This document shows positions 55,895-64,000 of a stretch of DNA of 64,000 nucleotides, piece after piece. The stretch is from assembly GCA_963709995.1 (NCBI GenBank), contig CAVPYN010000011.1, positions 248,001 through 312,000 on the forward strand, written 5' to 3'. Within the stretch, counting starts at the first letter, position 1. Every line of letters begins with the position of its first letter. Below the pieces are notes generated by a model. It made no database searches. It was given only the letters and a program-made list of their open reading frames with translations, and was not told where the DNA came from. The DNA is from JAUIIK01 sp963709995. Its GTDB lineage: Bacteria > Chloroflexota > Chloroflexia > Thermomicrobiales > CFX8. The position numbers and the translations under genes were made by a program.

Positions 55895-56708
55895 ATGCCA
55901 GGCTGGACATATCTACCGGAAGACGAAGGCGCGCTCGGAGTTGATGAAGCCTTCTACGGACGCTTGGCCAGTAGAGACCGCGCAACGCGCACTCGTCGAA
56001 CAGATCGTCGTCCCGATCCGGTCGGGGCAGGCCTGGCCGGTACTGGCCGGGCAGCTATGCAGGATCGTCACGATCGAGGGGCCGCAGGTGGCCGACTTCA
56101 ACGCCTGGAATCTCCACAATCCGCGCGAGCGCTTCTGGGCCGCCCGCAGCCGGCAACTACAGGCCTCGCACGTCACGACCTTCGACCGGCTCTGGTCGAC
56201 ATTGCCCTATCTGCGGCCGATGCTGACGATCACCAACGACACGATCCAGTACGGCGTCGACGAGGATGGCGGGCGCTGCCACGATCTGCTCGGTACGCGC
56301 TGCGATCCCTATGTCACCAAGCTGCTGATGGGCGAGGAGTTCGACTTCCACTGCCACTCGAACCTGACTCGCGCTGTGCTGCCCTGGGGGTTGGATGAGC
56401 GCGACGTCCACGACGTCCTGAACATCTTCCAGGTGACCGGGCTGAACGAGGATGATCGCTACTACATGAAGCCGAGTCCTGCGCAAAAAGGGCGACTTCT
56501 TCGAGTTCTTCGCCGAGATCGACCTGCTCTGCGCGATCTCAACCTGTCCGGGCGGCGATCTCTCGGTGCCGCTCTGGGGTCCCGACGCCGGCGATCCGCT
56601 GCCAACTTGCCGCCCGCTCGGCGTCGAGGTCTACCAACCGGCGAGCTGCGTTACTCGAAGATTGGCATTCGCCGGAGCCATCAATTATCGTGGACTGCAT
56701 GGGCTGGT
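55895..56708 (+). pseudogene. DUF1989 urea-carboxylase-associated protein, frameshifted
   Basis: ATG 55895 (AGGGAG upstream) opens PGWTYLPEDEGALGVDEAFY in one frame. A shift near 55967 leads to ETAQRALVEQIVVPIRSGQA and QVADFNAWNLHNPRERFWAA, CDPYVTKLLMGEEFDFHCHS, then DVHDVLNIFQVTGLNEDDRY. Near 56487 an extra A in a run of five A shifts again to GDFFEFFAEIDLLCAISTCP and CRPLGVEVYQP. These are the blocks of the DUF1989 family found next to urea carboxylase genes, with Cys ligands (CDPY, HCHS, STCP). The exact 3' end is unclear. Confidence 0.7.
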
Positions 56709-56825
56709 GATGCCGTACGCGAGCCAGGCTGTCCAATATGCACGTATCCCGTCCAAGCCTGCCCACCTGATAGAACTCTTGTTCTATACTGCCGGAGAAA
56801 TGACGAACAGAAAGGATCGGTCCCA

Positions 56826-57297
56826 ATGCGACCAGCGGAACTACGACTACTCTATGAGTACGGCTACGACCGGAACATCAAGCTGCTCGATCAGGCCCAG
56901 GAACTGACCGACGAACAGTTTAGCAGTGAGCCGCCCTTCGGGCACGACAGCGTCCGGCAGATCTTCTTCCACATCGCCAGCGCCGAACGTGGCTGGCGCG
57001 GCGGTTGGCAGACGGGCGAGCGGCCCGAACGGCTCGATCGGCGGATTATCTCGACATCGACTCGATCCGCGCCCTCCTCGACTGGAACAACGTCGAGACG
57101 CTGGCCTACATTGACAGCCTCACGGAAGCTGACCTCGATGCGGAGTTCCGTGCGTCCCGCTCTGGCAGACGATGGCCCACGTCTTCAATCATGGCACCCA
57201 GCACCGCAGCGAGATCGCCATGCTCCTGACCCATTTCGGCCACTCTCCCGGCGACCTGGATCTGGTGTTCTTCGTGGAGGAGCGAGCGGGGGTGTAG
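56826..57297 (+). pseudogene. DinB-family protein, frameshifted
   Basis: ATG 56826 opens RPAELRLLYEYGYDRNIKLL, then SVRQIFFHIASAERGWRGGW (metal His). After shifts near 57040 and 57150 the pieces DIDSIRALLDWNNVETLAYI and QTMAHVFNHGTQHRSEIAML (second and third His) lead to TAG 57295-57297. DinB four-helix proteins bind a metal with three His and often act as thiol-dependent transferases. Two single-base shifts. Confidence 0.75.
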
Positions 57298-57389
57298 GTA
57301 GTAGCGAATAGGCTACAGGTCGCAGACGGGCCGATCAGCGCCTCACTGCTCCCATTCGCGCAGCAGTTGAAAAGCCATCTACCTGCCTA

Positions 57390-58214
57390 TCACCCACCGT
57401 GACCTTCTATCTCGGCAACGACAACGGCGTATTGCTCCAACAACGGCTTGATCTCCTCGCGCCCGCTGGAAGGCAATGAGAACAGGCAGCGGGTGACACC
57501 TGCTTCGGCATAGTTGCGAATGACATCGATGTCGGGTTCGACGTGAATCACGGTGACCGGAATCGGACCCCGGTTAGCGTCGGCCGCCAGGCGCTGGAGA
57601 TCTCGAACACGCTCCTCAATACCATCGTGGGCGTTCGGGAACCACTCGTCGCCGTACTCGACGACGCGCTGCAAGACAGTCGGACCCTCGCCGCCGATCA
57701 TGATTGGTGGATGAGGCTTCTGGACCGGTTTGGGCCAGAGCCAGAGTGGGCCATAGTTCAGGAACTCGCCATCGAAGCTCATCTCATCCTCGGTCCAGAG
57801 GCTCTTCAGCACCTGCACTTGCTCGCGCAGCAGCCGGAAGCGGGTGCGCGGATCGGTCCCGTGATTGCGCATCTCGCCCCGGTGCCAACCCGCGCCGATG
57901 CCAAACAGGAAGCGTCCTCCAGAGAGCAGGTCGAGCGTCGCACCCTCCTTGGCGACGATCAACGGATCGCGCTGGACAAGCAGGAGGATGCCGGTCCCGA
58001 TCTTTAGCCGTTCGGTCGCCATCGCCACCGCCGTCAATGCGACGAACGGGTCGAACATGTGATAGCTCTCAGCCGGAACCTGCCCGGCGACGGCAGGTTT
58101 ATGGGTGTGGTCCGGGAAGAAGATCGAGTCAAAGCCATACTCCTCAACCAGCCTGCCAAGCTCACGAATATCCATCGTGTGCTCCGTCGGTCCGATGTCG
58201 ATGCCGAACTTCAT
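57390..58214 (-). CDS. LLM-class (luciferase-like) F420-dependent oxidoreductase
   Basis: 274 residues from ATG 58214, behind GGTGGGA. TIM-barrel of the bacterial luciferase family: FGIDIGPTEHTMDIREL, YGFDSIFFPDHTH, GTGILLLVQRDPLIVAKEGA, LDLLSGGRFLFGIGAGWHRG and PIMIGGEGPTVLQRVVEYGD. Common in F420-using Chloroflexota and Actinobacteria. It reduces or oxidises a hydride-accepting substrate; FMN use is also possible. Monocistronic. Confidence 0.92.
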   Translation of the reverse strand: MKFGIDIGPTEHTMDIRELGRLVEEYGFDSIFFPDHTHKPAVAGQVPAESYHMFDPFVALTAVAMATERLKIGTGILLLVQRDPLIVAKEGATLDLLSGGRFLFGIGAGWHRGEMRNHGTDPRTRFRLLREQVQVLKSLWTEDEMSFDGEFLNYGPLWLWPKPVQKPHPPIMIGGEGPTVLQRVVEYGDEWFPNAHDGIEERVRDLQRLAADANRGPIPVTVIHVEPDIDVIRNYAEAGVTRCLFSLPSSGREEIKPLLEQYAVVVAEIEGHGG

Positions 58215-58345
58215 GCTTCCCACCTACTCTTTCTATGGTTGCCGTGACAGTATCGGCTCCACCTGACTGGCAAAGCATCGGGATAAGGTCGTATTCTCAA
58301 CGCTCGGCGACCGAAAGTACGCCAGTAAGAATAAGGAACGGGCCG

Positions 58346-58867
58346 GTGTTCGACTACGAGGCCGAGTGGCTGGGAAAATGGGACGAGTTGTGAGAGCCAG
58401 CAAGCCTGGGTGGTCCACCCATACGCGGTGATCTGACACGCTACTGGGAGCCTGACGGCGAACTGACGGACGACGAAATCGCCAGCTGGCGGCACAACGC
58501 CACCCGCATCGCAACCGGCATCGCCGTCGTCGCTCACCTGGAAGCGTTCGTCGATCCGACCAGCTATCGGGTCGGTTTCTCCTGCGGGGGTGACGTCGAG
58601 CTAGCTGAAGCGTATGTAACTGAAATCCTCCGTGAAAACATCGAGTGCCACCGGATTGCGCCAGATGTTCCGGGACGCACTCTGCCGGCAACCGAGATCG
58701 TCTTGCCGTGCAAACCCTTCGCTAGCGACGAGATGGTGAACCAGTCGGTCCTGGCAGCTATGAAAGCCTCTCACGCCATCGAGTTCGAGGTGGTCTGGGA
58801 TGTTGAGGATGCCCGCTCTTCTGATTGCAATGGAAGCGCTGAGCAGGGAGAACCGAATCAGCGATGA
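58346..58867 (+). CDS. Hypothetical protein with in-frame TGA
   Basis: GTG 58346 has AAGGA 8 bases upstream. The frame to TGA 58865-58867 contains one internal TGA (58391-58393), after FDYEAEWLGKWDEL; it then continues EPASLGGPPIRGDLTRYWEP, ELTDDEIASWRHNATRIATG and beyond for 158 codons. A 6-bp stem with a GTC loop (58407-58421) begins 14 bases after TGA, a geometry also seen at the redoxin TGA. There is no obvious redox motif, and CGA to TGA is equally possible. No family recognised. The whole area is frameshift-prone. Confidence 0.45.
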
Positions 58868-59027
58868 ACGAGCGAGCAGTTCATCGATCTCATTGCCCTT
58901 CTTACCCTCTAACACGAATTCGCGTTGATTACGTCTAATTGGCCTGGAACGTTTGACGCATCCATGCACAGGCGACGCGCCGGGTCGCTGCTACGGATTC
59001 CGGGAACGATGCCTGTTGACTTCCTCG

Positions 59028-59050
59028 AATCCCTAATCCCTCTTCCCTAC
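59028..59050. repeat. Solo copy of the four-helix-element terminal repeat
   Basis: AATCCCTAATCCCTCTTCCC matches the ends of the element at 35766-36200 (there AAGGGAAGAGGGATTAGAGA, reversed). It directly follows the truncated transporter fragment at 59045-59180. Confidence 0.55.
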
Positions 59051-59180
59051 TGACGCCAGCGGCAACGCCGAGCAGCATCACGCTCGCCGCCCCGACACTA
59101 CGCAAACCTTCGCCTTCGGCGAGCAGGCGGGCGCCGAAGATCGTGCCGATCAGGATGCTGAGTAGCACGCACGAATCCGT
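59045..59180 (-). pseudogene. EamA/DMT transporter, C-terminal fragment
   Basis: The minus-strand translation SCVLLSILIGTIFGARLLAE and GEGLRSVGAASVMLLGVAAG is the last two helices of an EamA-type drug/metabolite transporter. The rest of the gene is missing, and the repeat at 59028-59050 abuts its end. A remnant, probably of an insertion or deletion. No further remains of the gene were found nearby. Confidence 0.6.
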
Positions 59181-59398
59181 ACGAAAGAAAAAGTCCCCGG
59201 TGATGGTGAGGCACCGGGGACAGGGGAAGGGGGAAAGGAGAGAGATAGGCAACCTGGCCCGCGAGCAAAAACGGATTCAGATCGTGGGCATACCGATTGA
59301 GGGTAGCGGACCAAGGTTCTAAACCCAGATCTCCCAAGATATACAACGCATGTTGCCAGGATCTATTCCCGCTCCCGCATCACCCCTCTACAATAAAG

Positions 59399-59404
59399 AC
59401 CAAA
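59399..59404 (+). promoter_or_regulatory. Candidate -10 box TACAAT
   Basis: TACAAT lies 20 bases before ATG 59424; the hexamer also precedes 10933 and 18070. Confidence 0.35.
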
Positions 59405-59423
59405 CACGAAAGGGAAACATGGG

Positions 59424-60098
59424 ATGATAATCCGCATCGTTGGCATCCTGCGTGCGCTGCTGCTCGTCTGGAGCGGGATCGTCTTTCTACCTGCCTGGCT
59501 CGTAACCATCCGGGGGATCTTCGACGGCCAGGCATATGCATGGGGAGTGACCGAAAGGATCAAAGGGCGGGGAATCCGCGGGCACTACTTCCTCGCCCCA
59601 CTGGCTGCGCTTTATGGGTTGACCATGCTCTGGCTCGGCTGGCGAGGCTCGACGCGCCCGTTCCACCTGATGCTCCTCGCCTGGCATGTTCCGCTCGGCG
59701 CTGCCGCGTCGATCGCCGCACGCCGCAATCGGGAGGCGTTGCGTTTCCAAGGCGACACCCTGGGCGTCGACGTCTCCCTGGCAGTTGTCGCGCCGGTTGT
59801 GTTGGCTGGCGTCGCTGCCGGATCGGTTGCGTTGACACTGCTGGACCAGAATGATCGCGATATCCCCGGATGGTCGGTGCGCAATCAGCGACTACTCAAT
59901 GCCGCGCTGGGTGCCATCCCTCTTCAAGCCGTGTTGCTCCGGATTGGCGGGCAAGACGGCCTGATCGACAGGATTGGTGTCATCCTGACAATCCTCCAGT
60001 GGGGCGCCATTAACCTGTCATTTGCCGCGGGCGGACACGGGGTTGGGTCTCTCGAAGCACAGGGAGGCCGCGTCGGAGAATCGGTCGAAGTGCCGTGA
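59424..60098 (+). CDS. Membrane protein, unknown
   Basis: 224 residues with six helices: IVGILRALLLVWSGIVFLPA, HYFLAPLAALYGLTMLWLGW, FHLMLLAWHVPLGAAASIAA, VDVSLAVVAPVVLAGVAAGS and two further. ATG 59424 has no strong ribosome-binding site, though a TACAAT box lies 20 bases upstream. No family recognised; a conserved HGVG motif is not apparent. It stands alone between the fragment and the decayed MFS gene. Confidence 0.65.
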   Translation: MIIRIVGILRALLLVWSGIVFLPAWLVTIRGIFDGQAYAWGVTERIKGRGIRGHYFLAPLAALYGLTMLWLGWRGSTRPFHLMLLAWHVPLGAAASIAARRNREALRFQGDTLGVDVSLAVVAPVVLAGVAAGSVALTLLDQNDRDIPGWSVRNQRLLNAALGAIPLQAVLLRIGGQDGLIDRIGVILTILQWGAINLSFAAGGHGVGSLEAQGGRVGESVEVP

Positions 60099-60122
60099 CA
60101 TCCTTGATCCGCCGGGGCGATC

Positions 60123-61449
60123 CTACGCGCGGCCGCCTGGCCGCACCGCCGGTTCGTCAGCACTTGCTTGAACCGAACCAGATTGAGCCGTAGGCCCACG
60201 CATGTGCTTGATCGGTGAGACATAGCGAAAATATCCGTAAAAGAGACCCATTGCGATCAACATGAAGCGGCATAGATGGCGAACGTCGGGTCGTACCCCC
60301 AGCGAACGATGAGTGCTCCGCCGACGAGGCTCGATATCGAATAGCCGATGTTCCAGGTGCCGCTCCGGTAGCCAAAGACCGCCCGCCTTGCCCGGCCCCG
60401 CAACGCGGTCGACATCATCGTGCTTTCCATCGACCACCCCAACCCCTGGAGAAGCGGTTCGGACCAGGTGGGCCAGCGTCGCCACGCCGAGCTGTGGCAC
60501 AAAATCAGCATGACGATAAACGGCACCGGCGAAAGCCGACCGAACGCAATCGCTCGTTCCTCCCCAAGCCGCCCTACCAGCCGCGGCCCAAGCAACGTCG
60601 TGCCAGCAGCGAAGATCGAGGCGCCAGCAAAGATCATGCCGATTTGTCCGGGCGTCGCACCGATCGAGTCAAGATAGACGTTGAAGAAGGGGAAGATCAT
60701 CCCGGCTCCAAGGCTCATGAGCCCGCCGACCGCGATGAAGACGATCAAACGTCGCTGCTCGGTCCGGCCCAGCATTCTGGGCAGCAGGTGTTAGACCGGG
60801 TTCGGGCGCCAATTCATCTTCCTCATCGTCGTCGACCATCGGTTGCCTACGTTCCCTGGACATCAGCAACAACGGAACGAGACCGACGGCCGCGAGCGCG
60901 ATGCCCGCGAAAAGCGCGCCGCGAAAAGCCGCCACGCTATCCCGTTCAACATCCAGTATCGTCCCAGACGATCCGTGGCATCCAGCCACCGATGAGGCTA
61001 CCGATCGTTGTCGCGATCATGGACGTCGACACGGTCAACGACGCCACCCGCGAACGTTGCGCATCGTCGCTCAATTCGACGACGAAGGGCATCACGGTGG
61101 AAAAGAGGAAGGACGACTTGGCCCCCCAGAGGATCGCCAGGCAGGATCATCCAGGCCTGGCTGGACAGCGATAGCAGAAGAGATAACAAAGGCGATCAGG
61201 CTCAGCACCACCACCCGCCAGACACCGTACCGGCCCAGGAGGCCCCCGAGCTGAATGCCGTACTCGCCATCGCGAACGTCTGGAGCGCGCTCGCCAGCCC
61301 GATGAAGTCCTCTCGGAAATCGAGTGAAAGCAGGTAGAGGTTGAAATCGAGGGTAAAGGTTCCCAGCGCAATGTTTGCACACAGGGTGTAAGCCAGAAAC
61401 AGCCGGGTATCGCGAGGAACGCCATGAGACGCGTAAGCAACGATGCCAT
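60123..61449 (-). pseudogene. MFS transporter, multiply frameshifted
   Basis: From ATG 61449, pieces in changing frames read LFLAYTLCANIALGTFTLDF, then DRGDNDR-like loops, RGALFAGIALAAVGLVPLLL, EQRRLIVFIAVGGLMSLGAG and FNVYLDSIGATPGQIGMIFA, LVGGALIVRWGYDPTF and FMLIAMGLFYGYFRYVSPIK. The order fits a twelve-helix MFS protein, but at least five one-base shifts occur. It belongs to the indel-rich stretch that begins at 52.9 kb. Confidence 0.75.
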
Positions 61450-61685
61450 TTCAGGCTGTCAGCGTCCGATCCGCGATCACGACTCACCCTACGGTCCCGC
61501 AGGTGCGGCGGCGAGAGTGTAGCACGCTACGATTCTTTGAATCATCCTGATCCCGCGCCGTCAGGTAACACAACCTAACCTTGCTAACGAAGCTTCCCAC
61601 AACGTCTCCGGCACGAATAGCAGCGTCCATGGTAATAACGGGGGAAGGATTTCGCGCCGTCATGCCCGGATGTGTCGGAGATTCG

Positions 61686-62250
61686 ATGATCGTCGAAGCC
61701 CGAATCTACATTGAGCAGATCGATACGATGAGCGCGACGCTGTCGGACGCGTCGGCAGGGCTTCCACGAGGGGACCTGCTCCACGCCCTGCCGGGGCCCG
61801 GACTCAACAGCATCGGCTGGAACTACTGGCACTTGCTACGGATCTGGGACTACGACCTCAACTGGTCGATTCGAGGCAGCCATCCGCACGACGATCTCTG
61901 GCATCGCCAGCGATTCACCGCCCGTTCCGGCTACAACCCCGACGGCAAAGGCACTGACGGCAACGGTCTCGGCTCTCGCTATCGCGATTTCGAGGTCGAC
62001 GAACTCAACATCCCGTTCAATGTGCTGAACGAATACCACGACGCGTTGCTGGCGGAGACAAGGGTGTATCTTGACGAGGCCGGTGAAAGAAGAGTTACGC
62101 CGCATCGTCGTCCCGCCGTCCGACCTGAGCAATCCACAGGAAGCCGCCAACCGCATCCGCCACACCATCGGTCAGGCCTGGATGCATCTCGGAGAGCTAC
62201 GCTATGCGCGGGGAGTGCTGCTTGCGAGTCACGAAAGAGAACACCATAGC
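61686..62250 (+). pseudogene. DinB/MST-family protein, frameshifted
   Basis: ATG 61686 opens IVEARIYIEQIDTMSATLSD, then GPGLNSIGWNYWHLLRIWDY (first His) and YHDALLAETRVYLDEAGE. Near 62090 the frame changes to EELRRIVVPPSDLSNPQEAA and HTIGQAWMHLGELRYARGVL (further His). Typical length for the family. The exact end is unclear because the frame changes again near 62220. Confidence 0.68.
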
Positions 62251-62736
62251 CAACGAATTGGAGCTGATGGGTACGGCTGGGAAGTTCCTGGAGGAACTGT
62301 TGCCGATGCTCGTCGTCGAGTTCACGGACGAGAAGATCTCCGGCGTGGGACTGAGCGGCAGTTTGCACGCGGTGAGGAGGATGGGATAGTGGTCCGGGCT
62401 ATCGCCGCTCTGGGACTGTACGCCGAGACGGCGAAGATCGTCGATCGGGCATTGTCATCCGAACATAGGGCGTCAATCAATAACGCCGTCAATCGCTCGA
62501 GTCGAGCCAGATCCAGTTCAGAACGCGACTGGTGACATGTCCGTTCCATTAACAATACTGCCATCAATCAAGGCGCCGATCGCTCCTGGATCGAGACACG
62601 ATGACAAGCACCACAGTTTCCGCGACGAGGGGCTTGCTTCCGTTTCCCAAGAGCCGGGCGACGAGACCTGGGAGTGGAAGAATACAGTAGTGGTGGCCGG
62701 CAAAATCGGCTGTCCCGGGCTTCAGGGCGCCACGGA
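62250..62736. other. No supported gene
   Basis: About 490 bases. Short open frames exist (for example 62204-62389, TAGKFLEELLPMLVVEFTDE) but none has a family match or a good start, and they could be pieces of a shifted gene or of the DinB tail. Nothing structural stands out. Confidence 0.4.
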
Positions 62737-63786
62737 TTGAAACGGCGTTTCAGCTTGCAGATCGCTCTCAAGATTCTTGGCCTTGCCGCCAGCCTGTTGA
62801 TCTTCATCCTCTCGTTGAAGTTGATACAGAGCGGGGTAAGCGCAATTGAACCTTTTGTCCGCGACACGCTCAGCGTAACGAATCCGCTCAATTCGCTGGG
62901 CTTCGGCTGGCTCCTCGCGTACGCGCTCCTGTCCGGGTCACCGGCAGCCGCGATCGCCATGACGTTTCTCGACGACGGTTCAATCACCAGCCTAGAAGCG
63001 TTCACGATGATTGCAGGCTCCCGCCTCGGCGCTGGCATGTTTGTGCTGCTCATCGGCGGGTTCTATGTCTGGCGCGGGCAGGAGGTTCGAAGCAGCCTGT
63101 CGATCGGCATGCTCTCCCTCCTCCTCACCGCGAGCATCCAGATTCCAGCGCTCGCCGTTGGCTACATCCTGCTTGAAAGCGGAGTGCTCGACCCAATCGA
63201 TTTTCGCTTTGGAATGCTCAATGCCCTGGACTCGCTGTTCAACCCCGTGCTCGAACTCGCGCAGAATTTGCTGCCCACCCTGGGGGTCTTCTTCGTTGGG
63301 GTGCTATGCCTGCTGTTGGCGTTCAGGCTATTCGACCGGAGCCTACCCCAGCCCGAAATTGGCGACCGCGGATTCGATAAACTGCCGACGTTGCTCTACC
63401 GGCCGCTGGTAATGTTTCTGCTCGGAATGTTGATTACGATGATGACGTTCTCAGTGGCCGTTTCCGTTGGACTCCTGGTGCCACTCTCAGCACGTGGACT
63501 CATCCGCCGGGAGAACCTGATTCCCTATATCATGGGTTGCAACGTGTCGACCTACCTGGATACTCTGGTGATCGCCATGCTGCTCGGAACGAACGAGGGA
63601 ATGCGAGTGGTGCTGGCCGCGATGTTGGCCAACGCCATCGTGACCACAGCAATTCTGCTCATCGGCTTTCGGCCTTTCCAGACCGGGATCGACAATAGCG
63701 TAAGTTGGTCGCTAGAGAGTCTGAAACATGTAGGCATCGTCATCGCGCTGCTCCTCGGCATTCCCGTCATATTGTTGGTGATGTGA
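62737..63786 (+). CDS. Na/Pi-cotransporter-like membrane protein
   Basis: About 349 residues, nine to ten helices. LKILGLAASLLIFILSLKLI, FTMIAGSRLGAGMFVLLIGG (re-entrant QSS-like region replaced by GSRLGAG), QNLLPTLGVFFVGVLCLLLA and MGCNVSTYLDTLVIAMLLGT (second repeat) show the inverted-repeat fold of Na/Pi cotransporters of the NptA type. The canonical QSSSA is not exact, so the substrate may differ. The TTG start at 62737 is the best in frame; longer options add a non-hydrophobic tail. It overlaps the downstream stress-protein start by one base. Confidence 0.8.
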   Translation: MKRRFSLQIALKILGLAASLLIFILSLKLIQSGVSAIEPFVRDTLSVTNPLNSLGFGWLLAYALLSGSPAAAIAMTFLDDGSITSLEAFTMIAGSRLGAGMFVLLIGGFYVWRGQEVRSSLSIGMLSLLLTASIQIPALAVGYILLESGVLDPIDFRFGMLNALDSLFNPVLELAQNLLPTLGVFFVGVLCLLLAFRLFDRSLPQPEIGDRGFDKLPTLLYRPLVMFLLGMLITMMTFSVAVSVGLLVPLSARGLIRRENLIPYIMGCNVSTYLDTLVIAMLLGTNEGMRVVLAAMLANAIVTTAILLIGFRPFQTGIDNSVSWSLESLKHVGIVIALLLGIPVILLVM

Positions 63787-64000
63787 TGCATATTCTCCTC
63801 GCGACGGATGCGTCCCCGGAAGCCCTGCAAGCAGTTCGGCTCGGCGTGCTCCTGCAATCCAGCCTGGACGCGGAGATCACCTTGTTGTCCGTCACGCCAG
63901 ACGAGGATCAAGCAGAACGGGCACGCCTTCATATCAATCAACTGGTTGAACGCCACGCGTCGTTGCGCCAGGCATCGAGCGTCATTCGTCACGGGCACGC
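63786..64000 (+). CDS. Universal stress protein (UspA), 3' partial
   Basis: ATG 63786 shares its A with the TGA of the gene upstream, a typical translational-coupling junction. The visible 71 residues, MHILLATDASPEALQAVRLG and LQSSLDAEITLLSVTP, form the start of a UspA nucleotide-binding fold (the ATDxS strand). It continues beyond the window. Pairing with a phosphate-type transporter suggests stress or ion-related regulation. Confidence 0.85.
   Translation, partial: MHILLATDASPEALQAVRLGVLLQSSLDAEITLLSVTPDEDQAERARLHINQLVERHASLRQASSVIRHGH

Noticed and set aside
1..64000. tRNA or rRNA genes
   Set aside because: I looked for T-loop (TTCGAATCC-like) and 16S/23S signatures and found none; a covariance-model search would be decisive.

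Overview
The window is GC-rich, gene-dense bacterial DNA and most likely comes from a Chloroflexota bacterium of the Thermomicrobia/Sphaerobacter type. This is an inference from content: an F420-type LLM oxidoreductase, DinB proteins, many secreted and membrane peptidases, and secreted-protein tail domains of a kind I associate with that class. No rRNA, tRNA, CRISPR array or prophage was seen. Genes form short operons on both strands typical of a peptide- and amino-acid-scavenging heterotroph.

Layout. 0-5 kb: the 3' part of a redoxin gene whose active-site cysteine codon is an in-frame TGA followed by a bSECIS-like hairpin (a probable selenoprotein), then three tandem paralogous MFS exporters, two of them frameshifted. 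5-9 kb: an M16 protease pair (one active, one lacking the zinc motif) enclosing an antisense MgtE-like transporter. 9-22 kb: a catabolic block with an FAD amine/amino-acid oxidase, N-acyl-D-amino-acid deacylase, esterase, two tandem tyrosine phosphatases, an MDR oxidoreductase, an M20-like hydrolase with altered metal ligands, proline dehydrogenase, a HigBA-type toxin-antitoxin with a 32-bp palindromic promoter, and an enolase-superfamily enzyme. 21-25 kb: a probable nitric-oxide response cluster with an NsrR-like Rrf2 regulator, a heme-copper-oxidase-I-like protein, a cupin and an NnrS-like protein around a shared operator.

25-45 kb: GT-C membrane protein, an overlooked 53-codon gene with its own terminator, S9 peptidase, threonine aldolase, a LutB-LutA fusion, a Fur-family regulator divergent from upp, a decayed four-helix-bundle element between inverted repeats, a secreted subtilase, NhaA, a GyrI-like protein, and an ABC-2 exporter operon. 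45-52 kb: two secreted repeat proteins (16-residue SVSGG repeats; FG-GAP calcium-binding repeats), a hydrolase and a methyltransferase. 52-62.5 kb: a stretch very rich in single-base frameshifts (gamma-glutamyltransferase, P-loop kinase, DUF1989, DinB, MFS), with a GIY-YIG gene set flush between 51-bp inverted repeats. 62.7-64 kb: a Na/Pi-cotransporter-like protein translationally coupled to a universal stress protein that runs off the window.

How it fits together: proteases (M16, S8, S9, gamma-glutamyltransferase), deacylases and oxidases (D-aminoacylase, FAD oxidase, proline dehydrogenase, threonine aldolase) suggest use of peptides and unusual amino acids; the LutB-LutA fusion adds lactate oxidation; redoxin, Rrf2/NnrS, Fur and HigBA add redox and stress control. 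Many reading frames are broken by one-base indels, some in homopolymers, so part of the apparent pseudogenization may be assembly error.
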